DNA of 64,000 bases, taken from positions 124,001-188,000 of the forward strand of contig JABCPU010000015.1 of the NCBI GenBank assembly GCA_016800925.1, written 5' to 3'. This document shows, in pieces, positions 35,701 to 48,033 of this stretch. Both the position numbers and the translations under genes were made by a program. Position 1 is the stretch's first letter. Each line of letters starts with the position of its first letter. The notes under the pieces are model-generated. The model worked only from the letters and a program-made list of their open reading frames with translations, was not told the DNA's origin and searched no databases. Origin of the DNA: Suillus spraguei (taxonomy: Eukaryota > Basidiomycota > Agaricomycetes > Boletales > Suillaceae).

Positions 35701-37214
35701 TGTATTGATTGATATGTTTCACATTGTTACCCGGCACAAGGAATTTGATCCACACATTTAAAACTTGAAACTCACAAAAATGTATATAATGTAAATTTTC
35801 TATTTCCTTACACAGTTCACCAAGTGTCAAGTACCAAGACCCGAGACTGAATTCCTGGCAATGTACCAAGTGCCAAGTGCTGAGTGCCGAAACCTGAAAC
35901 TTGAAACTTGAAACACAACACTTGAAACTCGCAAAAATCTGTATCATGTAAATTTTTATTTCCTTACACAGTTCACCAAGTGTTGAGTACCAAGACCCAA
36001 GACCTGAATCCTGAATGTAGGGTTGGCAGGCCAGCTGCGGAGGTCCGGAGGTCCGGAGATATGGAGATCGGGGCCAGAGATCATAGTGGAGATGGGGTGT
36101 GAAATATGGTATGTGACAGAAACTCGCAAAAATGTATATCATGTAAAATTTCTATTTCCTTACACAGTTCACCAATTGTCAAGTAACAAGACCTGAGACC
36201 CGAATCCTGAATTCCTGGCAATGTATGAAGTGCTGAGTGCTGAGTGCCGAAGCCCGAGACCCAAAACTTGAAACTCAAAACTCGCAAACATCTGTATCAT
36301 GTACAATTTCTATTTCCTTACACAGTTCACCGAGTGTTGAGTACCAAGACCCAAGACCCAAATCCCAAATTTAGGGTTGGCAGGCTAGCTGCGGAGGTCC
36401 GGAGGTCCGGAGATATGGAGATCGGGGCCAGAGATCATAGTGGAGATGGGGTGTGAAATATGGTATGTGACAGAAACTCGCAAAAATGTATATCATGTAA
36501 AATTTCTATTTCCTTACACAGTTCACCAATTGTCAAGTAACAAGACCTGAGACCCGAATCCTGAATTCCTGGCAATGTATGAAGTGCTGAGTGCTGAGTG
36601 CCGAAGCCCGAGACCCAAAACTTGAAACTCAAAACTCGCAAACATCTGTATCATGTACAATTTCTATTTCCTTACACAGTTCACCGAGTGTTGAGTACCA
36701 AGACCCAAGTCCCAAATCCCAAATTTAGGGTTGGCAGGCTAGCTGCGGAGGTCCGGAGGTCCGGAGATATGGAGATCAGGGCCAGAGATCATAGTGGAGA
36801 TGGGGCATGAAATACAGTATGTGACAGAAACTCGCAAAAATGTATATCATGTAAAATTTCTATTTCCTTACACAGTTCATCGAGTGTTGAGTAGCAAGAC
36901 CCAAGACCCGAATTCCTGGCAATGTAGCAAGTGCCAAGTGCCAAAGCCCAAAACCCGAAACTTGAAACTTGAAACTTGAAACTCAAAACTTGCAAAAATC
37001 TGTATCATGTAAAATTTCTATTTCCTTACACAGTTCACTGAGTGTTGAGTACCAAGCCCCGAGACCCGAATTCCTGGCAATGTAGCAAGTGCTGAGTGCC
37101 AAAGCCCAAAACTTGAAACTCAAAACTTGCAAACATCTGTATCATGTAAAAATTTCTATTTCCTTACACAGTTCACCGAGTGTCAAGTACCGATACCAGA
37201 AACCCAAAACCCAA
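35700..37214 (+). repeat. Array with 354-bp tandem units carrying a piece of LTR family C
   Basis: The landmark TTACACAGTTCACC recurs every 155-195 bp. Two successive 354-bp units (about 36010-36363 and 36364-36717) are nearly identical and a third (to about 37070) is diverged. Each unit includes about 105 bp that is the reverse complement of the start of the LTR at 37340 (ending GGTATGTGACA), so an LTR fragment was captured and then amplified with its satellite. Confidence 0.8.
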
Positions 37215-37249
37215 AAACCCTGGCATACACAACATGTATGCCAGGGTTT
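37215..37249. repeat. Palindrome at the array turning point
   Basis: AAACCCTGGCATAC (37215-37228) and GTATGCCAGGGTTT (37236-37249) are exact reverse complements around a 7-nt spacer. The satellite reads forward to the left of it and reversed to the right. Confidence 0.85.
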
Positions 37250-37339
37250 CAGTTTTCATGTTTCGGGTCTTGGTACTCGACACTTGGTGAACTGTGTAAG
37301 GAATAGAAATTTTACATGATATACATTTTTGTGAGTGTC

Positions 37340-38723
37340 TGTCACATACCATATTTCACACCCCATCTCCACTATGATCTCTGGCTCTGATCTCCATATC
37401 TCCGGACCTCCAGACCTCCACAGCTAGCCTGCCAACCCTACCCTGCACCTGGTCCACTCCAAGCACAGTCATACCCACCACTATTTCTGGACTTTCCCTC
37501 CAGTGGCATTCTGGATGTACCTTCACTATGTGTCCTGGTCCAATTCCCATTCCTATCCAGATTCCATTCCTCCAAATCTCCCTGCATTCCTCTCCGGACA
37601 TATTTCCGCGCCACATGCATTACACCATTTAAGGTATGTCCTTGTCTCCAGCTCTCAGTTACCTCTGTCTCTGTCTTGATAATCTCTTTCGTACATATCT
37701 CATCTCTGAGTTCATTTCATTATGTTCTGTTGTACTTAGTAGTATGTTTCCGCATGGTTTATACATAGCCTTGGATTATGCTTACTGATCCTTACCTATG
37801 ATACCTACAGTATATAAACTCGCACTGAAGTACTCTGGACTTCAGTTTGGTCATTACTGTCTGATTACTTACTTTCTTCTTTCTACTTATTCTCCGCTTT
37901 ATATCTTGCTACCTTCTCATGTCAATATAACTCCATTCCATTCTCGCACTTGGGCTCCGGCCCTTGTAAGCCTCTGGTTCAGGCCTATGGGAGTATTCCC
38001 TAGGCCGGACCTTTGACCCTTTGTTATATTATACTTTCCAAACTTTGTCTGAACTCCAGTCTTTATCTCTGTTCACCTCCAGCTCTACCTTTGGTAGTCT
38101 TCCTCTGTTTGTTTCTACTCTGGACTTCGTCCATAGTAGCCTGTACCTTCCTTACATAATCTCCGGACCTACTCCTCCATAGTAGGGCAATACTTCCCCC
38201 CAAATCCACAGAGCTCCACTCCTCCATTTCTCCACTCCTCCACTCCTCCACTCCTCCATTTCTCCGTTCCTCCACTCCTCATCCTCCAGACCTCCTATCT
38301 CCGGACCTCTTGTCCTGTCCTATCCTATCCTTGACCTCCTGTGGATCATATTTCCCCCTGGAGCCTTGCTCCAATCCTGCCCTGGACTTCATCCAGCAGT
38401 CTTCCCTTCACCCATTCTACTTGGGACTTGTCCCAGTAGTCTTACCTCTATCTCTGCCTACCTCCGGCATAGTTTTCTACACTTCTCTGGAAGTTTATTG
38501 GTGCTCTATGGAGCAATCCAGCCCAAGAGTTCCTCCAAGGTTCTCCCTCAGACTTCACCAGAACTCCTCTTTGGACTTCATATGAAATTAGGAACATGTA
38601 CTCAGGTAAGGGGCACAGCACACAAGCTGAGGCCAAGCCCCCATGAATTAGTATGACCCTCCAGTACAACCCCATGCAAAGCTGGAACTTCCGAATAGCC
38701 TCTTGTTTTGCATGGCCATAACA
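37340..38723 (+). mobile_element. LTR-like element of family C (about 1.38 kb)
   Basis: Starts TGTCACATACCATA and ends CCATAACA. The ends resemble family A LTRs (TGTCATATACCATA start; GGGGCACAG...GAGGCCAA near the end), and a CTCCACTC minisatellite lies at about 38222-38275. It sits inside reversed satellite sequence. A reversed, shortened copy lies at 41711-42405. No coding capacity; no clear target duplication. Confidence 0.65.
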
Positions 38724-38745
38724 GTTTTGAGTTTTGGCACTCAGC

Positions 38746-39919
38746 ACTCAGTGATTCAATAATTTGCTTCTGGCAGAGGTAACATTCATTGAAAAAAATT
38801 GTATATACATCAATTACTATGCAATTATGCCAACCCTCTCACAAGACCCTTTAACCTTCACCTCAACATCCAAGAACAAAAACATAGAAAGTCGCATTTC
38901 TGACACTTTTGATGTTTTCAGTATCTTACTCTTGCATAAATAATACAGCCTCTTCATATATCATTATAATACCATATATACTTGCTTTGTATGACAAGGA
39001 TCAGCTTAAAATAGGCCGGAGTTTTGAACTAGTGTGAATGCTTACTATGTCTACTGATAAGGAGCCCATACTTTCAAAACATCAAAGTTTATTAATCAGA
39101 CACCTGGAGTAGATTTAAAATACATTCACTATGATATATCTAAATTTATAAAACCATCCAACAAGAATTGAGTGCTGAGGAAGTGAAATAGATAAGAAAT
39201 TGACTGTGGGAAAGTTCAAAGTCCCAAAATATCGAAAATGGTCAGTTGGGCAGTTGTAGGACTTTGATGCTGGGTCAACTGAGATATACACCACATCCCT
39301 TCCACCACCCTCCAACCTCAGGGCAATAAGCAGTATAAGTTCCTTTAGTAGTCTAACATGTATCTTACATATTTTGAATGAAATATTTAACCTGTACCAT
39401 ATATAAATGTGACTTTGTGTAAAAAGATGTCAATTGTCACTTTCACACATATGCCATTTTACTTATCATTCAGTCAGTCCTTCATGGATCTTTCTAAAAC
39501 TTCAAATACATCATTAGGGACATATATGAGAGGTAAATCATGCATCAGATCACTTATCACAAGCTTGATTATTATGTAGGCTTCTTATCAGTAGAAATAT
39601 CCCCTGTACATGACATATCAGATTTGTGGCCTATATACAACTGATCCTTTGCATATGACACATGTGGGAGTGTACTACTGTTGATTTCTGAGCAGGGCTG
39701 GCCATTTATGCAATGATAAGACATTCAAAAACTTTAAAAATGATTGAGGAGCAACAGGAGGGCATCCATGATAAGATGGTCGAGATTGAACTGGATGTTG
39801 AGGTGAAGGTTAAAGGGTCTTGTGAGGAGGTGGACATAATTGCATAGTGATAGATGTATATACAATTTTTTTCAATGAATGTTACCTCTGCCAGAAGCAA
39901 ATTATTGAATCACTGAGTG
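38746..39919. mobile_element. Non-autonomous element with about 127-bp inverted repeats
   Basis: Left end 38746-38872 and right end 39792-39919 are reverse complements with few mismatches (CACTCAGTGATTCAATAATT at the outer edge, CTCAACATCCA at the inner edge). The 0.9 kb between them is AT-rich and encodes nothing recognisable. It sits within the reversed satellite. Probably a transposon derivative moved by an enzyme encoded elsewhere; superfamily not clear. Confidence 0.7.
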
Positions 39920-41560
39920 CCGAGTCCTGAGTCCTGAGTGCCAAAACTCGAAACCCAAAACTTGAAACTCACAAAGTGTTAAGTACCGAGACCCAAGACC
40001 CAAAACCCTGACATACAGTTTCAAGTTTCAAGTTTCAAATTTTGGGGTTCAGGGTTTAGGGTTTGGGTTCCGGCACGAGGCACTTGTTACATTGCCAGGA
40101 ATTTGGGATTTTGGTCCCGGGTTTTGGTACTTGACACTTGGTGAACTGTATAAGGAAATAGAAATTTTACATGATACAGATTTGTGTGAGTTTCAAGTTT
40201 CAAGTTTCAGGGTTCGAGGTCTGGCACTTGGCACTTGTTACATTGCCAGGAATTCAGGATTCAGGTCTCAGGTCTTGGTACTTGACATAGAAATTTTAAA
40301 TTATACAGATTTTTGCAAGTTTCAATTTTGAAGTTTGAAGTTTGAAGTTTCGTGGTTCAGGTGCCAGCACTCAGCACTTGTGACATTGCCAGGAATTCGG
40401 GATTTGGGTCCCGGGTCTTGGTACTTAACACTCGGTGAACTGTGTAAGGAAATAGAAATTTTACATGATACAGATTTTTGCAAGTTTCAATTTTGAAGTT
40501 TGAAGTTTCGGAGTTCAGGGGTCGGGTTCCAGCACTCGGCACTTGTTACACTGCCAGGAATTCGGGATTTGGGTCCCGGGTCTTAGTACTTGACACTCGG
40601 TGAACTGTGCAAGGAAATTGAAAATTTAAATGATACAGATTTTTGCAAGTTTCAATTTTGAAGTCTGAAGTTTGAAGTTTCGGGGCTTGGGTGCCGGCAC
40701 TCAGCACTTGTTACATTGCCAGAAATTCGGGGGTTTTGGGTTTCGAGTCTTAGTACTTGACACTCAGTGAACTGTGCAAGGAAATAGAAATTTTACAAGA
40801 TACAGATTTGTGCAAGTTTCAATTTTGAAGTTTGAAGTTTGAAGTTTGAAGTTTCGGGGTTCGGGCTCCGGCACTCGGCACTTCTTAAATTGCCAGGAAT
40901 TTGTGATTCGGGTCCCGGGTCTTGGTACTTGACACTCGATGAACTGTGCAAGAATATCGAAATTTTACATGACACACATTTTTGCGAGTGTCAAGTTTCA
41001 AGTTTCAAGTTTCAAGGTTCGAGGTTTTGGGTTCAGGTTCCGGCACTTGGCACTTGTTACATTGCCAGGAATTTGGGGTTCGGGTCCTGGGTCTTGGTAC
41101 TTGACACTCAGTGAACTGTGCAAGGAAATAGAAATTTTCAATGATACAGATCTTTGCAAGTTTGAATTTTGAAGTTTGAATTTTGAAGTTTGAAGTTTCG
41201 GGGTTCGGGTGCTGGCACTCAGCACTCAGCACTTGTTACATTGCCAGGAATTCGGGATTCGGGTCCCAGGTCATGGTACTTGACACTTGGTGGACTGTGT
41301 AAGGAAATAGACATTTTACATGATACACATTTTTGTGAGTTGCAAGTTCCAAGTTTTAAGTTTCGAGGTTCAGGGTTCGGGTTCTGGCACTCGACACTTG
41401 TTACATTGCCAAGGATTTGGGATTTGGGTCCTGGGTCTTGGTACTTGACACTCGGTGAACTGTGTAAGGAAATAGGCATTTTACATGATATACATTTTTG
41501 CAAGTTTCAAGTTTTGAGTTTTGAGTTTCAGCTTTTTATTGCCTCACATTTTTCTGAGTC
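39920..41560 (-). repeat. Reversed satellite array, about 172-bp units
   Basis: The same satellite as at 35.7-37.2 kb in reverse orientation: the landmark GTGAACTGTGTAAGGAAATA recurs near 40140, 40435, 40605, 40766, 40940, 41109, 41285 and 41455. No genes; open frames are repeat artefacts. Confidence 0.8.
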
Positions 41561-41710
41561 CCAAGTGCCAAATCCTGAGTGCCAAACCCCAGTAGTCCAC
41601 AATTTCAGGGTTCGGCACTTGGGATTCAGCACTCAGGACTCAGACAAATGTCAGGCAATCAAAAGATTTGATTCACACATTTTTGGTAAATATCTTTTTC
41701 GTCTCGAATC

Positions 41711-42405
41711 TGTTACGGCCATGCAAAACCGGAGGCTACTCAGACATTCCAGCTTTGCATGGGGTCGTACTGAAGTGTCATAACTAAATCATGGAGGCTT
41801 GGCCTCAGCTCGTGCATTGTGCCCCTTATACAAGTATGTGCCCCTAATTTTGCATGAAGTCCGAGGGGGAGTTCCAGTGAAGTCCAAAGGGGAACTCCGG
41901 AGGAACTCTAGGGCTAGACTGCTCAATAGAGCGCCGACGGACTACTGGAGGATCATGGGAACCACACAGGAACTATTTCTGGAGGACAGGAAATACAAGT
42001 AAGACTACTGGGTTGAGTCCCAAGTAGAATGGAATGGAGGATGGACTGCCAGACGAAGTCCAGGGCAAGATAGGAGGGAAGCTCCAGGGGGAAAGATGAT
42101 CCACAGGATGTCAAGGGTGGGGTAAGACAGGACCAGAGATCCAGAGATAGGAGGTCCAGAGATAGGAGGTCTGGAGGGGGAGGAGTGGAGGAGTGGAGGA
42201 GTGGAGGAGTGGAGGAGTGGAGGAGTGGAGGTCCAGAGAAGTGAAGCTCCGTGGATCCAAGGGGAAGTATTTAGGACATGGATGAGGATCGGAAGTCTCA
42301 GATATCAGAGGAGGGAAAGTCCGGATATAGTGGTGGGTGAGACTGTGTCAGGGTGGGCTAGGATATGCATAGGGTTAGCAAGCTAGCTGCAGAGGTCTGA
42401 AGGTC
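41711..42405 (-). mobile_element. Reversed, shortened LTR of family C
   Basis: Begins TGTTACGGCCATGCAAAAC, the reverse complement of the family C end, and includes the same 8-bp minisatellite reversed (GAGGAGTG repeated about six times, 42179-42232). It stops near GGTTAGCAAGCTAGCTGC, about 90 bp short of the expected TGTCACATA border. Confidence 0.65.
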
Positions 42406-42424
42406 CAGTCGGATGATATGCAAC

Positions 42425-42850
42425 TACCTCAGCTCTGTCATGTCTACAATTATCATACACATCGGCTCACCCATCTATAATTTATACCACCCTCGGCCCA
42501 CCCATCTAATATAATATACTGTACAACACCCTTGGCCCACCCATCTAATAAAATATTTTATATAACACTCTTGGCCCACCCGTGTATGTGATAACAAGTA
42601 CCCTTCACATACCTGTCTATCTGATACACATCTACCTTGGTACACCCATCTACATAATATCCAACTACCTCAGCCCATCTGTCTACCAAATATTCATGTA
42701 CATTGGCCCACAATAACTCTACATATTCCTTGCATGGGCCCACCCGCCATCATCAGGAATAATATTCCTCCCAGCCCATCCGTCATGAATGAGGATATTT
42801 CTACCATGGGCCCATGGTCCGCTGGCCCATATCATACGGGATATTATGCA
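42425..42850 (-). repeat. Reversed GATGGGTGGGCC array
   Basis: Degenerate 37-45-bp units carrying GGCCCACCCATC, the reverse of the array at 31.86-33.36 kb. Confidence 0.75.
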
Positions 42851-42889
42851 CGTCCGTTCACTCATACAATACGGAGATAGTTCACTGTA

Positions 42890-43835
42890 ATATGTGGCGC
42901 CACATCTCCAGCGTGATATGTGATCCATGACCATCATATATGAGGAGTATTGGTTTACCTGAGGTATTGCGGGCAGTAGCTTGTGGGATAAAGCATTCTT
43001 CAAACCACTTTGTGCATATGAAGTCGTCTGTCCAGCCATTGGGTGAAGTCGCAACACTGAAAATGTAGGATTAAACTTTTGACTTCAGATATGTGTTGAT
43101 AACTAACCAGATATCTTTATGTGTACTGAACCACTTCTTGTGATAGGACTTCCCAGCAAAAACAAAGCCTGGTGCAATGCTTGCACCATCTGCCGAAATG
43201 CACTTGATGACTGTGACCAGTTCCAAATTCCCGCTCTGTGTTTTATACTTTGGGTATCTACCATGAGGAACAAAGTACTTCTCTGGTGAAGCTTTTCTGC
43301 CACCACCTCGCTGACACCCCTTCTCATCCACGTTATACATGTTTTCCCAGGGAATGTCCTTTTCATTGAGAAGCTTCTTAAGAAGCTCAAAATGGTGATC
43401 AACAACAGTGCAATTAAAACTTTGACATTGTTTCAGATCCAGGGCTGATGGTTTCCCCAAGCAGATATCTGGGTGATGTTTGAGAAAGCCTCTGACCCAC
43501 TTCTTGTGAGGCTTAGTCTTGCCATGACACAATATGGCCGCCTTGCTTCGAATTGTGTGCTTGCTGAGTGGATGCCCCATGGAGCTAAGTAATTTAATCC
43601 AGTCAACAAGCACATTTTCTGATTCTGGTGACAGGAGCTGTTGCTCAATATGAGCCTTGTTGTATGCCTGATTCTTGCCAAGATACCACCGCTGAAGGGT
43701 GTCATATGGGACTTTGTGCTCTGTTGCAACAGCACAAATGTTAGGACAAGGAGAAGCATGTAGAATAGTGCAGGGATATTGAATCTTATCTTTGAGCTCC
43801 TGAGAAAACTTGGATGGTCGGTTTTTCTTTGGCAT
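42890..43835 (-). pseudogene. Pogo/Tc5-type (CENP-B/DDE_1) transposase, 3' truncated
   Basis: Starts MPKKNRPSKFSQELKDKIQ at 43835 with a psq-type helix-turn-helix (VATEHKVPYDTLQRWYLGK), then a Tc5-type DNA-binding region (LTKHTIRSKA-like LSKHTIRSKAAILC, WVRGFLKHHPDI). The DDE domain follows with the first catalytic Asp in MYNVDEKGCQRGGG. After a short intron (about 43035-43110) the next exon reads TSPNGWTDDFICTKWFEECF and LLIYDGHGSHITLEMW, with the second catalytic Asp. Similarity ends near 42890, before the third acidic residue, next to reversed satellite sequence. The enzyme is therefore incomplete. Confidence 0.85.
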
Positions 43836-43889
43836 GTGACCAACACTGCAAGACTGTTCACAGATTTCAAAGAGTGAGTGCACGCACAT

Positions 43890-44552
43890 CTGTTAGCTGA
43901 GTTGCCAAGCAGTGCTTTGCAAATCCGAACACAAGCTTACCCCTCCTGTCACATTTTGCATCTCGATAGTACAACATTTATGGCTCTCAACATAACGCAG
44001 TTTTCATGTCAGAAAAAATTACAGTAGTGTTAGAAGGCAATGTAGAATCACTAGTAGAATTCCTGAATTTTTTAGTGCATGTAATGGCTCTCCTGTGACA
44101 GATTAGTGCAGAAAGTGCATGTTCCACACTGTATTTCGCTGCTGCAAGCACTTCCAGTTCATTTTTCATAAAATAAAAATAAATACAGCAAGGTATATAC
44201 TGATCATCCTCTAGAATCATTGTGCAAAGGAAATGAGTGGAAGATGAGTGTGCTACGTTGTGATTTGCAACTCCGGGCCATTTTGCAACTCTGGGCCAAA
44301 GATAGTAGTGATATATATCAGTGTACTAGGGTTAGTCCGATGTCATTCAAGCTCCGACCTTCGGCGAAATAGTCAGCCGAGAACATCTCACACGAGGTTT
44401 GCCAAATGTTGGTCAACATCTGGTTGCCGAACTACGTTGATGCAGTGCACCCGGGAGTTTTGCCAAGTTTTGCTGATCGGCGCCAAGTGCCAGTTGTGCC
44501 GGCACTTGGTCAAAACTCAGCCAAAAGTAGTTTTACCCCCGACACTACTCAG
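43890..44552. other. No gene recognised
   Basis: Spacer between the transposase remnant and the second duplicated segment. A small direct repeat (TTTGCAACTC.GGGCC at about 44265 and 44282) is visible. Nothing else supported. Confidence 0.3.
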
Positions 44553-44867
44553 GACCCATCGCGGGTTGCTGTGTGTTGTCATGGCCTTACATCTAAGGTT
44601 TGGGCTCAGATGCACAACTTGGTGGGTCAATAATTGAGCCACCGCATACTCGCCGCCTTCGTTCTCACCACGTCTTCTTTACTTCCGGAACGAACCACGA
44701 AATTTCATCTCTTTTACCCAAGATATTTGATGTGGTGGAAGTCAAGGTTTCGAGGCGACCCTTGAAGGTGATAGCAAGCATATACTACAGTATATCATGA
44801 GAATTAATCAACTTTGGATTCTCGTTCCTTTCCCATCATTGCTCGTCGACTTAACGTCTTCACCTTG

Positions 44868-47507
44868 ATGGCTGCTCCAGAATACACGATTGCAGACTTC
44901 ATTCATCGAGAGCCATGGTGGAAGAATCGTGGTACGAGCCTGGCTGAGCGAATCGAAGCAAATAATTTTCTTGACAATGTTGGCGGGCAGCCCTCCTGGT
45001 TTTAAATATCTATTTGATATTACCACTACTATCATCAGCACTGAACGGTCTTGATGCGTCTATACTAAATGGTCGGTCGTGTGCATTAATTGTCATATGG
45101 TCTACTCAAGTCACCTTAGGTCTGCAGATTTTGCCTGCATGGCAAGAATACTTCCATCATCCTCAGGGGAAAATTTGGGTGGGCAGTCCTGGCATTGTTG
45201 CAACCCTCTATTCACAGTTGTTAGGCCTCATGAACTGTGCCCAAAGCATTGGCACCCTCAGCGTAAGCCGTAGCAGTTCGTTTAAATTCCTCTTAGTCAC
45301 TTTGGCTTCAGGTGATTCCATTATCCCCTTGTGTGGCTGACTTGCTAGGACGACGAGCATCTATGTTCTTCGGGGCAACTATCGTGCTTGCTGGCATCCT
45401 CACGCAAGCATTATCTACCAGCGCGCACATATTCATTGGCGCTCGTGTGCTCAGTAAGACTCCCATTCATGGAATGATTCGATACTTATCCATATATTGT
45501 AGTTGGCATAGGCAATGCTTTCACCAATAGTGCCGCTCCCTTGCTTATCAGCGAACTTAGTTATCCAACGCATGTATGCCCAATCACCTCGTCCATCATT
45601 ACTTGTTTCTAATATCAGTTAAGCGCGGAAAATTGACTGCTCTATACAATTCGATGTGGTATTGTGGCAGCATTATCTGTGCGTAACATTCCGTGCCATA
45701 GATTTAATTTCTCACATGCATCACAGCGGCTTGGATCTGCCTGGTCGCTTATGATCAAGCAGGGACATCAGAATGGTCATGGAGAATCCCTGTATTTCTT
45801 CAGGCTACCGTTCCTGTACTTCAAATGTCGTTCATATGGTCGGCATTGTTGTCTCTTGAATTGCTCAAAAGGACTTAGCACTTTTAATTGGGTTTAGGTT
45901 CATTCCGGAAAGTCCTCGATTTCTAGCGGCCAAAGGTCTGGTAAGCATTCGCGAGGAATTTTCCCAGTCAATTAGAGTCCATAGATTGAGCTTTCTGCCG
46001 ATATTCTCACAGGAATCGCAAGCCGCGCGTGTTCTCGCTCGGTACCATGCAATCGGGTCAAGTGAAAGTGGCCATCTAGTAGCATTCGAGATGGCTCAAA
46101 TCCGACATGCTCATAACGTTGAGCGAAAGGTTGCCTCCAGTCCATCGTACATGACGTGCTTTGCAACTCCTGGTAACAGACGGCGCGTGTTTATCATTTT
46201 ATCGATTTCAATATTCTCGCAGTGGAGGTTTGACTAATCTCGTCCTAATTTGATATGTGAATTGACGCTCCTTTCAGCGGCAATGGTCTCGTCTCGTCTT
46301 ACATCAACTTTGTTTTAAACGGGATGTATGTTTCCAAAGTCGACACGGTAGTACATTGACTAAAAGTTCAACAGCGGCATCACCAAGACTCGGACAAAAT
46401 CAATAATTAACGGCTGTCTACAGGTTCATCCATTTTTTCTCATAAGACGCCAGAGTTGATCCTTATATTGCATATGTAGATTTTTAATCTCGCTAGTGCT
46501 CTATTGGGCACAATGCTCGTGGACAAGTTGGGCAGAAGAAAGTTGTTCTTGATTTCGAATGTCGGAATGTTGATCGGTGGGTACAACTTTGTGATATCAT
46601 GCTGGTTCGAGAATATGACTTATCGTCTGGGCAGTCTTCTCTATGTGGACACTTACCACCGCTCTTTTCCACGAGACTAAGAGTACTATAGCTGTGAAAG
46701 GCAAGTGTGAAACCTTGTTGTACTTGATGCCATTGTCAATCAAGCACGAACAGCTACTGTACCGCTCATTTTTATGTTCTTCTTCTTTTATGACTTGGCG
46801 TACACGCCAATGGTTATTTCGTACACACTCGAAATTCTGCCTTACAACATTCGTGCCAGGGGACTTGCAATTTCGGTTGGACATTTCAGACTCGTCTTTG
46901 AACACCGACTAACATCCTGCACAGAACTTTACTGCCTATCTTTCCAATGCTGTTAACCTGTTCGTCAATCCGTTGGCACTCAATGCCATAAATTGGAAAT
47001 ATGTGAGTCGTGTCTCTTTCAAGTTTCTGGTTGACAAATATCTGGGAAAGTACCTTGTTTTCTGTGGATGGCTCGTTGTGGAGCTAGTAATTGTGATGTT
47101 GTTCATCGTTGAGACGAAAGGTGACTTTCATTGTTTTTGTGGATTGTGAGCGGTTCTGGATTTTTTCTTCAGGTCGTACCCTGGAAGAAACTGCTGCTTT
47201 ATTTGACGGCGTGAAACCTCCTCGGAATACGGAATGGAGGGATAACCTTAGTTTCGCCAGAATGCCCCAGCCTAGATCACCCCGTTTGGACAAAGATACC
47301 CGAGACAACCATTTCGAGCTTCATGAAAGCAGTGGTGACCGGTGCAGTGCCTCAGGATCACAGTCGCGTATCGAGCTACAGGGACACAGTAAAGTGCAGA
47401 ACAGTGTCTTCGGATCACCTTCGCATCTCGAAACAATAGTGGGAGTCGAACATGGCGATTCAGGCCACGATTCTGACTCCGATTTTCGAGTCGATTCTCA
47501 TACATAG
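44868..47507 (+). CDS. MFS sugar porter, copy 2, with transposon-derived C-terminus
   Basis: Paralogue of the transporter at 19.4 kb with the same exon plan and motifs: MAAPEYTIADFIHREPWWKNR, LNIYLILPLLSSALNGLDAS-type TM1, ADLLGRRASMFFGA, KLTALYNSMWYCG, PESPRFLAAKG, YDLAYTPMVISYTLEILP and TKGRTLEETAALFDG. It also uses a GC donor in the corresponding late intron. A one-base difference at the GKIW/GKIL junction (about 45170) means this copy must use a different acceptor (CACAG at 45221) than copy 1. The frame stays open through the point where copy 1 stops and continues into a 596-bp transposable element, which supplies the last 23 or so codons (HGDSGHDSDSDFRVDSHT) and the stop. The amylase gene lies convergently 650 bp away. 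Substrate not readable. Confidence 0.75.
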
Positions 47508-48033
47508 CGCTTAGATAATTCAATATGTAGATAAGTCCTGCTATACCATCCACCTACTATGACATGGCTCGGTACAGTCCACGTCAGCAACGTGCACTCA
47601 ATTTCCGGTGGCTCAAAGCTCACAGAATCATCGTCGTCTGCTTTTGCGCTGTTTTCATGACCCTTCAATCCCCTCTTACTAGCCGTGCCAGGTTCGGTGC
47701 TCTTCGAGTTCTTCTTGCCTTTCTCGCTAGCAGATTTTGCAGCTGTGTTTTTACTTGCTTTTGTCATGCGATTTTTGGGCAATTAAAATTAATCGATGGG
47801 AGGAGTCGTTTGTCGTTCGTTTGTAGTCTGATATTTTCCGTCATATGTTTTTTTTGGATGTATCATGTATTTAATTCATAATACAAATGCAAATTTAGAC
47901 TTGTCAAACGGTTCACTGGAGCCGATTCAACGATTCAGGGCGATTCACGATTCTACTCGATTCTGACGCTCAAAAATCGACCTCAGAATCGATGTCCGAA
48001 TCAGTGTGTGAATCGACATGTTTGACTTCCTCT
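47438..48033. mobile_element. 596-bp inverted-repeat element with 3-bp target duplication
   Basis: Ends AGTGGGAGTCGAACATG and, reversed, AGAGGAAGTCAAACATG, flanked by AAT on both sides (47435-47437 and 48034-48036). The transporter copy at 21.96 kb shows the uninterrupted site (CAATGTCAGAAGAGTC). Both ends are followed by GATTC-rich subterminal sequence. The interior holds a minus-strand open frame at 47498-47782. Size and TIRs suggest a MITE-like, non-autonomous or decayed element; a 3-bp duplication recalls PIF/Harbinger, but superfamily is not proven. Confidence 0.8.
47498..47782 (-). pseudogene. Lys-rich N-terminal ORF inside the 596-bp element
   Basis: 94 codons: basic start MPKNRMTKASKNTAAKSAS EKGKKNSK, then acidic ADDDDSVSFEPPEIE, then no recognisable domain. 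It resembles the disordered start of a nuclear or transposon protein whose remainder is missing. Expression is unsupported. Confidence 0.35.

Noticed and set aside
34046..41783. Many 60-200-codon open frames in the satellite arrays (for example 41190-41783)
   Set aside because: They follow the repeat period, occur in several frames and encode no domain; the identical 68-codon frames at 36081 and 36435 are simply tandem copies.
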